64,000 bases of DNA, taken from contig NZ_ARVW01000001.1 in NCBI RefSeq assembly GCF_000384315.1, positions 6,865,001-6,929,000 of the forward strand. Direction: 5' to 3'. Below the pieces are notes generated by a model, which worked only from the letters and a program-made list of their open reading frames with translations, was not told where the DNA came from and did no database searches. Below are positions 18,417 to 26,484 of this stretch, piece by piece. The DNA is from Amycolatopsis nigrescens CSC17Ta-90 (GTDB taxonomy: Bacteria > Actinomycetota > Actinomycetes > Mycobacteriales > Pseudonocardiaceae). Numbering within the stretch: position 1 is the stretch's first letter; every line of letters starts with the position of its first letter. Both the position numbers and the translations under genes were made by a program.

Positions 18417-19172
18417 AACCCACGTTCCTGGGACCCCGCCCGCGAGATCGTGGTGGACCCGGCCAGCCCGGAGCCGCTGTACTTCCAGGTCGCCAGGCAG
18501 CTGCGCGCCGCGATCGAGGACGGCAGGCTGCCCGCCGGCGGGCGGCTGGACAACGAGGTGGCACTGGCGGCCCGGCTGCACCTGTCGCGGCCGACCTTGC
18601 GCCAGGCGATCCAGTTGCTGGTCAACCAGGGGCTGCTGGTGCGCAAACGCGGGGTCGGCACCCAGATCGTGCGGACCAAGGTGACCCGCCCGCTTCGCCT
18701 GAGCAGCCTGTTCGACGACCTCACCGACCTCGGCGGCGAACCGGAGTCGGTCGTGCTGGTGAACCGGGTGGAGCCCGCCGGCACCGACGCCGCCGAGCGG
18801 CTCGAGACCCCGGACCTGGCGCGGGTACGCCGGCTGAAGCGGGTGCGCTCGGCCGACGGCGAACCGCTGGCCGTGATGAACAACTACCTGCCGGACGGCC
18901 TCATCGACCCGGCCGACGACGAGCTGCGCGAGCAGGGCCTCTACCAGTTGCTGCGGTCCGCGGGCGTGCGGCTGCACGCCGCCCAGCAGAACGTCGGCGC
19001 GCGGCTGGCCACCGCGGAGGACGCCGAGCTGCTGGGGGAGGAGCCGGGTGCCGCGCTGCTCACCATGCGGCGGACCACCTACGACGACTCCGGGCAGGTC
19101 GTCGAGCACGGCTGGCACGTCTACCGGGCTTCGCGCTACTCGTTCGACCTGTCGCTGACCAACAGCCCGTGA
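18414..19172 (+). CDS. GntR-family (HutC subfamily) regulator of the inositol genes
   Basis: A 252-aa regulator. The N-terminal winged helix (SPEPLYFQVARQLRAAIEDG, RLHLSRPTLRQAIQLLVNQG, KRGVGTQIV) is followed by a UTRA effector domain (RVRRLKRVRSADGEPLAVMNNYL, GAALLTMRRTTYDDSG, EHGWHVYRASRYSFDLSL). It is divergent from the aldolase-iolB pair and is therefore inferred to repress it until an inositol-pathway intermediate binds. The GTG at 18414 follows a -10 hexamer by 7 nt, so no ribosome site is expected. Confidence 0.88.
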   Translation: MNPRSWDPAREIVVDPASPEPLYFQVARQLRAAIEDGRLPAGGRLDNEVALAARLHLSRPTLRQAIQLLVNQGLLVRKRGVGTQIVRTKVTRPLRLSSLFDDLTDLGGEPESVVLVNRVEPAGTDAAERLETPDLARVRRLKRVRSADGEPLAVMNNYLPDGLIDPADDELREQGLYQLLRSAGVRLHAAQQNVGARLATAEDAELLGEEPGAALLTMRRTTYDDSGQVVEHGWHVYRASRYSFDLSLTNSP

Positions 19173-19202
19173 CGACCATCCTTTGTGGACCTCGCCGCGG
19201 GG

Positions 19203-20135
19203 TCAGGTGGTGCAGTGCTTCTGGGCGTCGGTGCGCACCTTCCGGCCGGTGAACTCTTCCAGGATGGCGATGTTCTCCGGGGCGTAGTTGGTCGCGGTGA
19301 TCTTGTCCGCGTCCGGGCTGCCCAGTTTTCCGGTGTAGGGCGCCGACTTCTCCAGCCAGTAGGCCGTGCGCAGGAACTGGGTCAGCACCAGCTCGCGCAG
19401 CTTCGGCTCGTTCTTGATCTTCGCCCAGTAGTCGGCGTGCCGGTCCTTGGCCACCCGCAGGTAGAGCAGCAGGTAACGCAGGTTGGTGGCGGCGATGTCG
19501 CGGGAGTTGCTGGCCCCGACGCCCTTGATGTACTCGTGCACCACCGTCACCGCGGGCAGCCCGGTCAGTCCGGCGTTCAGCTCCGCCGTCACGCCCTGGA
19601 GGTGGTACTCGCCCTGGGTCCGGTCGCGCAGGTAGATGCCGTCCATCGAATCGCTGAGCCGGTCCTTGATCAGCGGCAGGATCTCCTTGCGGGGGAAGCC
19701 GTCGTGCAGCGGCACCGTGGTGTCCTGCCGGGACGCGTTGATCCAGGCCGCGGTGTGCACGTTCCACCTCGTCCGCGACGGGTCGAGGTCCCACATGTGG
19801 GTTTCCTCGTGGATGGCCACCATCATCGACTCGGCGAACGCCTCGAAGCTGTTCTTCTGCACGAACTGGTCCCAGTACGGGTCTTTGGCCTGTGCGACGG
19901 CCAGTGCCTGGCCGCTGGGCCAGCGCCGCTGGTACATGGCCTGGAGGGTCTGCATCCAGTTCGCGGAGCTGAACCTCGCTTTGAGGTCGCTCACGTCCGC
20001 GGTCGGCTGCGACGGTTCGTCGTAGCAGTAGGGTGCGGCGGGGTTCGTGACCGGGGTTGAAGCGGCGGCGGTTCCCACCATCGGCGCGAGTGCGAAAAGC
20101 ACGGTCGCCAGGGACAGGGCACGGGTGCGGCTCAC
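19203..20135 (-). CDS. Secreted protein with HEETH zinc-protease-like motif, unknown family
   Basis: A 310-aa exported protein: signal peptide (SRTRALSLATVL, Ala-rich, ending AAAST), then a mostly helical mature part. At residues 109-113 it has HEETH in the context MVAIHEETHMWDLD, the form of a zincin (HExxH) active site; a third ligand cannot be assigned. Other conserved-looking segments are GIYLRDRTQGEYHLQGVTAELNAGL and THKH-like C-terminal QKHCTT. The frame is open much further upstream, but the GTG at 20135 has GAGG in place and starts the signal peptide. I do not recognise the family. No clear neighbours in function; divergent from terC. Confidence 0.6.
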   Translation of the reverse strand: MSRTRALSLATVLFALAPMVGTAAASTPVTNPAAPYCYDEPSQPTADVSDLKARFSSANWMQTLQAMYQRRWPSGQALAVAQAKDPYWDQFVQKNSFEAFAESMMVAIHEETHMWDLDPSRTRWNVHTAAWINASRQDTTVPLHDGFPRKEILPLIKDRLSDSMDGIYLRDRTQGEYHLQGVTAELNAGLTGLPAVTVVHEYIKGVGASNSRDIAATNLRYLLLYLRVAKDRHADYWAKIKNEPKLRELVLTQFLRTAYWLEKSAPYTGKLGSPDADKITATNYAPENIAILEEFTGRKVRTDAQKHCTT

Positions 20136-20381
20136 CGGGACCTCGATTTCCGAGCGGACGTGCGGAGGGCAGGGGACCGGCGGACGCCCGCTCTGTTCGT
20201 CGTCAACGGGATCGTAGGTAGCGCCGCTGCCCGGCTGCCAATCCCAGTTCGGCATAACGTCCGGTGATCCCCCGTGCCAGTGCGACCTTGACGCGTGTCG
20301 CACGGCTGGGCCGGGTGGCGGTACCGGGATGCGTCCGTATGGTGGTAGCCGACGTCCTCGGCCCTTACTCCCGGAGTGAGC

Positions 20382-21392
20382 ATGCTCGACATCAGTGTGG
20401 TCACCTGGGTGGTGACCGTCGGTCTCATCGTCGTCCTGCTGGTACTGGACCTGGTGCTGGCCTCGGTGCGCCCGCACCGGGTCGGGTTCGCCGAGGCGAC
20501 CGCGTGGTCGGTGTTCTACGTGGCGGTCGCCGTCGCGTTCGGGGTCTGGTTCGCGTGGCAGTACGGCGGAGAGTTCGGTACCGAGTACTTCGCGGGCTAC
20601 ATCGTGGAGAAGAGCCTGTCGGTCGACAACCTGTTCGTCTTCGTGATCATCATGACCACCTTCGCCGTGCCCGAGGAGCACCAGCACAAGGTGCTGACCT
20701 TCGGGATCGTGCTGGCGCTGATCATGCGTGCGGCGTTCATCGCGGTGGGCGCCACGTTGCTGTCGCTGTTCTCCTTCATGTTCCTGGTCTTCGGGCTGAT
20801 CCTGGTGTTCACCGCGGTGCAGTTGTTCCGGCACCGGGACGAGGATCCCGATGTGGAGAACAACGTCGTGGTCAAGGCGGCGCGGCGGTTGCTGCCGACC
20901 ACCGACAAGTACGTCGGGGGCAGGCTGGTCGCCAGGGTGGACGGGCGCCGGATGGTCACGCCGCTGTTCGTGGTGCTGGTGGCCATCGGCGGGGTCGACC
21001 TGCTGTTCGCGCTGGACTCGATTCCCGCGGTCTTCGGGGTCACCGAGGAGTCCTACATCGTGTTCACCGCCAACGCTTTCGCGCTGCTCGGCCTGCGGGC
21101 ACTGTTCTTCCTGGTGAAGGGGCTGCTCGACCGGCTGGTGTACCTGTCCGCCGGGCTGGCGCTGATCCTGGCGTTCATCGGGGTCAAGCTGATGCTGCAC
21201 TGGGCGCATGTGGACATCGACCCGCGGGTACCGGAGATCGGCACCCCGGTCAGCCTCGGCGTGATCATCGGCGTTCTACTGGTGGTGACCGTGGCCAGCC
21301 TGGTCAAGACCAGTCGCGATCCGTCCGCCAAGGCGCATCCCGGCTCGCTGCGGGCGCACCGCCACGAAGACGACGGCGGCGCCTCCGACTGA
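20382..21392 (+). CDS. TerC/Alx-family integral membrane protein
   Basis: A 336-aa membrane protein of the TerC family, with about nine hydrophobic segments. The two conserved blocks EKSLSVDNLFVFVIIM and DLLFALDSIPAVFGVT carry the acidic residues proposed to bind metal. Family members export manganese or help load exported metalloproteins; some give tellurite resistance. ATG at 20382 follows CCGGAG by five bases. I looked for the yybP-ykoY manganese riboswitch often found before terC genes in the 246-bp upstream gap and saw no convincing match. The C-terminal tail is His-rich (RAHRHEDD). Confidence 0.88.
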   Translation: MLDISVVTWVVTVGLIVVLLVLDLVLASVRPHRVGFAEATAWSVFYVAVAVAFGVWFAWQYGGEFGTEYFAGYIVEKSLSVDNLFVFVIIMTTFAVPEEHQHKVLTFGIVLALIMRAAFIAVGATLLSLFSFMFLVFGLILVFTAVQLFRHRDEDPDVENNVVVKAARRLLPTTDKYVGGRLVARVDGRRMVTPLFVVLVAIGGVDLLFALDSIPAVFGVTEESYIVFTANAFALLGLRALFFLVKGLLDRLVYLSAGLALILAFIGVKLMLHWAHVDIDPRVPEIGTPVSLGVIIGVLLVVTVASLVKTSRDPSAKAHPGSLRAHRHEDDGGASD

Positions 21393-21423
21393 GTGGCACC
21401 CGAAGACGCAGTAACCTTCACGG

Positions 21424-21915
21424 ATGGACTCGGACGTTTCCGCTCAGCCGGTGCCGTACGTGCTGCCCGCCGGGGCCGGCACGCCCGGCGCGGCACCGGA
21501 GGGTTCGCAGATGCTGCTCAAGGCGACCGCGGCGCAGACCGGCGGGATGTTCGGCATGGTCGAGGGCGTGGACCGGCCGGGGTTCGCCACCATCCTGCAC
21601 CGGCACGACGCCGCCGAAGCCTGGTACATCCTGGACGGTGACTACGACTACTACGTGGACGGTCAGTGGCTTTCCGCCGGTGTGGGCGCCTTTGTGTTCG
21701 TCCCGGGTGGACTTCCGCACGGGCTGCGGGCCGGCGGGGCCGGCGGGCGGAAGCTCACCCTGATCATGCCCGGCGGCATGGAGGGCTTCTTCCAGGACGT
21801 GCACACGAAACTGGAGCGCGGCGAGCTGAGCCAGGAGGCGCTCGGCGAGCTGGGCCGCCAGTACCACATCGCCGCGCTCGGGCCACTGCCGGAGACGCCG
21901 GTCAGCTCGGGCTGA
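21424..21915 (+). CDS. Cupin-domain protein
   Basis: A 163-aa single-domain cupin. Seen: motif 1 LHRHDAAEAWYILDGDYDYYVDG (two His and a Glu) and motif 2 VFVPGGLPHGL with the final His, so all four usual metal ligands are there. The C-terminal tail is helical. Function unknown; such proteins are often dioxygenase-like or sensors. It follows terC by 31 bp in the same direction and may be co-transcribed. Confidence 0.75.
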   Translation: MDSDVSAQPVPYVLPAGAGTPGAAPEGSQMLLKATAAQTGGMFGMVEGVDRPGFATILHRHDAAEAWYILDGDYDYYVDGQWLSAGVGAFVFVPGGLPHGLRAGGAGGRKLTLIMPGGMEGFFQDVHTKLERGELSQEALGELGRQYHIAALGPLPETPVSSG

Positions 21916-21919
21916 GCGC

Positions 21920-22870
21920 TCAGGCCGGGGCGAAGTTCAGCACGGCCGCCTGGCCGCGCACGGCCACCACCCGGATGGTGATCGTGCCGAGCAGCGTCAC
22001 CGGGACTCCGGGCGCACCCGTGACCGGCTGGCCGGCGCCGGTGAACTGCACCGAGGGGGCTTCGGGGGTGGCCAGGAGCATTCCGGGCAGCCGGAACCGG
22101 TCGTCCAGCGGAATGGGGGTTTGGCCCAGGATCTTGACTTCGCACGTTCCGTCGAAGCAAGCGCCGACGTTGTCGCCGTCCGCCGCGGGCGGCAGCGGTG
22201 GCGCCTCCGAAGTCTGCTGAGGCGGCGGCACCGGCGAAGTTCGCGTCGGCACACCCTGGCCTGGCCGGGGGAACATGCCCTGGGGACCGCAGTTCGCGGC
22301 CGCACCGTGTGCCTGCGCGAAAAGGGGATCCCTGGTGCGGAGGTCGGACACGGTGGGACCGTCGGTCTTCAGCGCGGCGACCAGTTCGGCGACTTTTCCG
22401 ACCGCGTCCGCCGAGGCGCTTCCGGTGTCCGCGCGGTACTTGGCGACCTCGGGCAGCAGCCGCTGCAGCGCGCTCCGGTAGCCGCCCGCCAGGTCGGCGC
22501 CGCCCGCGACGGGTTCGGGTCCGAGGCCGTCGAGCAGTTCGATCGACGCCTGGGTGAAGTCCGGGATCTCGTTGAGGTAGGAGGCCCATTCCAGTTGCTC
22601 GATCATTTCGCCGTGACCGGGCAGACCGGGGAGTTCGGCGGGATTGCCGCTCGCCTTCGGTCGATCCGGTTTCTCGTCGAACAACCGGGTCGCCGCGCAC
22701 AGGCGATCCGCCCAGGAGACCAGTTCCAGCTTCGGGCTCGCCGGCGGCGGTGCCGGTGCCGGTGCCGACGCGGATGGTGGCTCGGTAGCCGGTGCGTCCC
22801 CTTCGGATGCGGAGCAACCGGCGGCGCCGAGCACCACAGCCAGCACCAGGATCCCCGTTCTCGCTGCCAT
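21920..22870 (-). CDS. Putative lipoprotein, unknown function
   Basis: A 316-aa lipoprotein: lipobox LGAAGC at residues about 15-20, followed by a long Ala/Pro/Ser spacer (TEPPSASAPAPAPPPASP) that would reach through the cell wall. Then comes a helical domain with conserved-looking WADRLCAATRLF and a Pro-rich linker, and a C-terminal beta-rich domain. ATG at 22870 is chosen since AGGG lies eight bases upstream. It converges with the cupin gene, 4 bp apart. Actinobacterial lipoproteins of this type have no known role. Confidence 0.6.
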   Translation of the reverse strand: MAARTGILVLAVVLGAAGCSASEGDAPATEPPSASAPAPAPPPASPKLELVSWADRLCAATRLFDEKPDRPKASGNPAELPGLPGHGEMIEQLEWASYLNEIPDFTQASIELLDGLGPEPVAGGADLAGGYRSALQRLLPEVAKYRADTGSASADAVGKVAELVAALKTDGPTVSDLRTRDPLFAQAHGAAANCGPQGMFPRPGQGVPTRTSPVPPPQQTSEAPPLPPAADGDNVGACFDGTCEVKILGQTPIPLDDRFRLPGMLLATPEAPSVQFTGAGQPVTGAPGVPVTLLGTITIRVVAVRGQAAVLNFAPA

Positions 22871-22989
22871 GGCGGACACCCTACTGTTCGCGCGGCTTGC
22901 TCAATGCCGGGAAGGCCGGTTCCGGTCATTCGGCCGACCGCTTTCTATCCACAAAGGACTAAAGACGACACTGACCCTGTCCGCCGCCG

Positions 22990-23574
22990 TCATCGAGTCC
23001 GACCGGCACCGTCGTCGGCGAAGTAGCGCAGGACCATCTCGGTCAGCGCGGTGACATCGGCGTCGACCATCGGCGCGCCGGTCATGCCCATCCGGTGGAG
23101 CAGAGTGCCGACCACGACGTCGATGACCAGCAGGACGCGATCTTCCGGCTCGCCCAGCGCGTCCTGAAGCGCGCGCAGGTAGGGGGCCTGGAATCGAGTG
23201 GCCAGTAGTTCGCGCAGGGCCGGATCGTTGACGGCGTCCACGAACACGCCCGCGAACGCCGCGCCGGCGCCCGGCTCGGCGATCTTCGTCGCGCCCCAGT
23301 GGATGGTCGAGGACAGGATCCCGGCCCGGTCGGTGCCTTCCAGCGGCAGCGGGCCGAACGCGTCCAGGAGGCAGTCCACGATCAGTGCCCCCTTCGACGG
23401 CCAGCGACGGTAGATGGTCGTCTTCGCGACGCCCGCCGCCGCCGCGATGCGATCCATCGTCGCACCCGCGTAGCCCAGTTCGTGGACCGTGCTCAGCGTC
23501 GCGGCGAAGACCAAGTCGTCGATACCGGCTCGCGGTCGGCCGGGCGGCCTGGCAGGGGTGGCTGCTGGGGTCAT
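22990..23574 (-). CDS. TetR/AcrR-family repressor
   Basis: A 194-aa regulator with HTH YAGATMDRIAAAAGVAKTTIYRRWPSK and a C-terminal helical sensor domain. It is divergent from an esterase-ABC-ABC operon, with a three-half-site palindromic region between, so it very likely represses that operon and itself. Ligand unknown. Confidence 0.88.
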   Translation of the reverse strand: MTPAATPARPPGRPRAGIDDLVFAATLSTVHELGYAGATMDRIAAAAGVAKTTIYRRWPSKGALIVDCLLDAFGPLPLEGTDRAGILSSTIHWGATKIAEPGAGAAFAGVFVDAVNDPALRELLATRFQAPYLRALQDALGEPEDRVLLVIDVVVGTLLHRMGMTGAPMVDADVTALTEMVLRYFADDGAGRTR

Positions 23575-23591
23575 GGCGCCACCCTAGTCAT

Positions 23592-23629
23592 TTTCGCTAC
23601 TATCGGTATCGCTACCGCTGGTAGCGAAA
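23592..23629. promoter_or_regulatory. Nested TetR operator
   Basis: Outer arms TTTCGCTAC (23592-23600) and GTAGCGAAA (23621-23629) are perfect inverse copies 20 bp apart. Inside lies a second palindrome CGGTA-TCGC-TACCG (23604-23617). The unit TCGCTAC thus occurs three times (23594, 23609, and inverted at 23621), enough for two overlapping dimer positions between the tetR and esterase genes. Confidence 0.7.
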
Positions 23630-23651
23630 TGACCGGGGGTGAGGAGGACGC

Positions 23652-24686
23652 ATGAACGACGTCAACGGCGTGGCACGGCCGCCTTTGGGAATCCGGCTGC
23701 TGAGTGCCCTGCGGAAGGAGCCGGACTGGTCGTCGATGACGGCCGGGGAGCTGGCCGCCTTCAGCGACGCGGAGAACCGCAAGCGAGCGTCCCCGCTGAT
23801 CCGGGTGATCAGCGGGTTTCCAGACCGCGGCGCCACGATCCGATGGCGGGAAGTGCCGCTGCCCGGCCGCGACCTCCGGGTCCGGGTGTACCGGACCCGG
23901 AGGTCACGGCCAGGGCGCAGCGCTTTGCCGCTGGTGCTGCACGTGCACGGCGGCGGGTTCGTCGGCACGGCGGTGCAGAGCGACTGGGTGAACAGCCACC
24001 TCGCCGCGCGGCTGCCCGCGGTCGTCGTCTCGGTCGAGCACCGCCTCCTCGCTCCGGGGACTCCGCTGACGGCGGCCGTCGACGACGGCTGGGACGTGCT
24101 GCGACACTTACTGCGGCACGCCGAATGGGGCGTCGACCCGGCTCGGACCGCGGTCTTCGGCGAGAGCAACGGCGGGCTGATCGCCGCGCTGGCCGCGATC
24201 CGGGCCAGGGAGTCCGGCATGCTCCTGCGCGCACAGGTGCTGGTCAACCCCGCCGCCGATCTGACCGGGACGGCGTTCGACCACGACTCGATGACCCGGC
24301 ACGCGCACAGCCCGACCCTGACCGTGCCGCAGCTCCGGTTCTACCGGCGACTGGCCGTTCCGCCGGGCACGGACGCCCGCGCCGTGTCGCCGCTGCGTGC
24401 CGAGGACCTGAGCGGGCTGGCCCCGGCGCTCGTGGTGGTGCCGGCGCTCGACCCGGTGGCCGACCACGGCCGCCGCTACGCCGAACGGCTGCGCGAGTCC
24501 GGGACGCCGGCGCGGCTCGTCGAACATCCCGGTGCGCCGCACGGGTTCCTCAGCATGCCGGGGGTGGTGCCGCAGGCCAGGGCCGCGCGGGCGCAGATCA
24601 CCGGGTTCCTCCGCGACCGCCTCGCCGGAACCGCCGGCACGGTCACGACGGGATCGACGATGGGGGAGCGCGATGACCGCCACTGA
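23652..24686 (+). CDS. HSL-type alpha/beta-hydrolase (esterase)
   Basis: A 344-aa hydrolase of the hormone-sensitive lipase family. Seen: oxyanion motif VLHVHGGGFVG, nucleophile elbow FGESNGG, the acid in PALDPVADHGRRYAERL and the His in HPGAPHGF. ATG at 23652 follows GAGGAGG. The stop overlaps the next ABC gene by 14 bp, so hydrolase and transporters form one operon. The substrate may be what the transporters carry or detoxify. One TTA codon at 24108. Confidence 0.85.
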   Translation: MNDVNGVARPPLGIRLLSALRKEPDWSSMTAGELAAFSDAENRKRASPLIRVISGFPDRGATIRWREVPLPGRDLRVRVYRTRRSRPGRSALPLVLHVHGGGFVGTAVQSDWVNSHLAARLPAVVVSVEHRLLAPGTPLTAAVDDGWDVLRHLLRHAEWGVDPARTAVFGESNGGLIAALAAIRARESGMLLRAQVLVNPAADLTGTAFDHDSMTRHAHSPTLTVPQLRFYRRLAVPPGTDARAVSPLRAEDLSGLAPALVVVPALDPVADHGRRYAERLRESGTPARLVEHPGAPHGFLSMPGVVPQARAARAQITGFLRDRLAGTAGTVTTGSTMGERDDRH

Positions 24687-26484
24687 CCTCGCCGAGGCAA
24701 GAGTGCCGTCCGCGCCGCCGGAGGCCGAACCCGTGCCGGAACCCGGCCTGGCCAGGCTGCTGCGGCCGCATCTCCGGAGTTTCGCCGCCGTCGTTGTCCT
24801 GCAGGTGGTCGGCGCCGTAGCGGGTTTGGCGCCGCTGCTGGCGGTCGTCGAACTGGGACGGACCCTGTTGTCGCCAGGCCAGGTCGATCACGGTCACGTC
24901 CGGCTCGTCGTGATCGCGGGTGCGGCCGGCTTGCTCGCCCGGTTGCTGTGCACGGCCGCGTCCTCCGGAATCGGGCATCTCGTCGACGGCCGGGTGCAGC
25001 TGACGTTCCGGCGGGCGCTGGCCGCGCGGCTGGGGCGCGTGCCGCTCGGCTGGTTCTCCCGGCGCCGGACCGGCGAGCTGGCGAAGGTGGTGGGGGAGGA
25101 CGTGAGCGCGGTGCACCCGTTCATCGCGCACGCCCCCGGCGAGCTCGTCTCCGCGTTCGTGGTGCCCTTGGTGTCGCTGGTCTACCTGTGCACCATCGAC
25201 TGGCGGCTCACGCTGATCACGCTGATCCCGGTGGTGCTGGCGGTGGCGCTGGTCCCGCTGATGATGACCCCGGCCCGGTTGCGCGAGCAGGAGGAGTTCG
25301 ACGCGGCCATGGGGCGGATTTCGAGTTCCGTGGTCGAGTTCGTGCAGGGCATCTCGGTGGTCAAGGCGTTCGGCGACTTCGGACATGGCGCGCACCGCAG
25401 GTTCCGCACCGCCGTGGACGAGTTCGTCGGCGTCTTCTACCGGTGGGTGCGCGGGATGTCCGGGGTCGCCGCGGGGATGCAGCTCGCGCTGTCGCCCCCG
25501 TTCGTGCTGCTGGCCGTGCTGATCGGCGGGGCGGGCCTGATCACGGGCGGTGCGATGGCCCCGGCGGACCTGTTGCCCTTCCTGCTGCTCGGGCTTGGCC
25601 TGACCGCTCCGGTGGCCGCACTCGGCCACGGTTTCGACGATCTGCAGGCCGCCAGGCGCGCGGTCGGTCGGATCCGGGACGTGCTCGAAGTCCGGTCGCT
25701 GCCGGAGCCCGCGCACCCGGTCGCGGCGCGGGGGCACCGGGTGGAACTGCGTGACGTCCGGTTCGGCTACGAAGCCGGCCACGAGGTGCTGCGCGGGATC
25801 GACCTGGTGCTCGAGCCGGGCACGGTCACCGCGATCGTCGGGCCTTCGGGCAGCGGAAAGTCCACTTTGGTCCAGTTGTTGCCGCGGTTCTTCGACCCGA
25901 CTCACGGGTCGGTCCTGCTCGGCGGCGTCGATCTGCGCGAGCTCGGCAGCCGGGAGCTCTACCGGAAAGTCTCCTTCGTCTTCCAGGACGTGCGCCTGCT
26001 GCGCGCGTCGGTCGCGGACAACATCGCGCTGGCGGTACCGGAGGCCGAGCACGAGGACGTGGTCCGGGCCGCCAGGCTGGCGAACATCCACGACCGGATC
26101 CTGGAGCTGCCGCGCGGCTACGAGTCGGTGATCGGTGCGGACGCCGGGCTCTCGGGTGGTGAGGCACAGCGGATCTCGATCGCCCGCGCACTGCTCGCCG
26201 ACGCGCCGGTTCTGGTGCTCGACGAGGCGACCGCCTTCGCCGACCCGCAGACCGAACAGGCGGTGCGCCGGGCACTGGCGACGCTGCACGGTGACCGGAC
26301 GATTCTGGTGATCGCCCATCGCCTGGAGACGGTCGCCGACGCGGACACCGTCGTAATGCTGGAGAACGGGTCCATCGCCGAGCGCGGCAGGCCCGCCGAA
26401 CTGCTGGCGCGGAACGGGAAGTTCGCCGCGTTCTGGCAGGCCCACCGATCGGCTGCTGCCGCGCGAGGAGACGAACCCCGATGA
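24673..26484 (+). CDS. ABC exporter-fold half-transporter (permease-ATPase), YbtP/IrtA-like
   Basis: A 603-aa protein with about six membrane helices (residues roughly 35-300) and a C-terminal ATPase: Walker A GPSGSGKST, Q-loop VFQDV, signature LSGGEAQR, Walker B VLVLDEATAFADP and H-loop AHR. The DEATAFADPQTE variant is typical of heterodimeric transporters in siderophore loci (YbtPQ, IrtAB), which have an exporter fold but import ferric siderophores. ATG at 24673 follows GGGGGAG. The stop overlaps the next gene (ATGA), so the two halves are made together. Import of a siderophore is inference; drug or lipid export is possible. Confidence 0.85.
   Translation: MTATDLAEARVPSAPPEAEPVPEPGLARLLRPHLRSFAAVVVLQVVGAVAGLAPLLAVVELGRTLLSPGQVDHGHVRLVVIAGAAGLLARLLCTAASSGIGHLVDGRVQLTFRRALAARLGRVPLGWFSRRRTGELAKVVGEDVSAVHPFIAHAPGELVSAFVVPLVSLVYLCTIDWRLTLITLIPVVLAVALVPLMMTPARLREQEEFDAAMGRISSSVVEFVQGISVVKAFGDFGHGAHRRFRTAVDEFVGVFYRWVRGMSGVAAGMQLALSPPFVLLAVLIGGAGLITGGAMAPADLLPFLLLGLGLTAPVAALGHGFDDLQAARRAVGRIRDVLEVRSLPEPAHPVAARGHRVELRDVRFGYEAGHEVLRGIDLVLEPGTVTAIVGPSGSGKSTLVQLLPRFFDPTHGSVLLGGVDLRELGSRELYRKVSFVFQDVRLLRASVADNIALAVPEAEHEDVVRAARLANIHDRILELPRGYESVIGADAGLSGGEAQRISIARALLADAPVLVLDEATAFADPQTEQAVRRALATLHGDRTILVIAHRLETVADADTVVMLENGSIAERGRPAELLARNGKFAAFWQAHRSAAAARGDEPR

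Noticed and set aside
20136..20381. yybP-ykoY manganese riboswitch before terC
   Set aside because: No recognisable conserved loops or paired helices in the gap.
20136..21209. N-terminal extension of the HEETH gene frame across terC
   Set aside because: His/Gln/Asp-rich shadow translation antisense to terC; a signal peptide begins at 20135.
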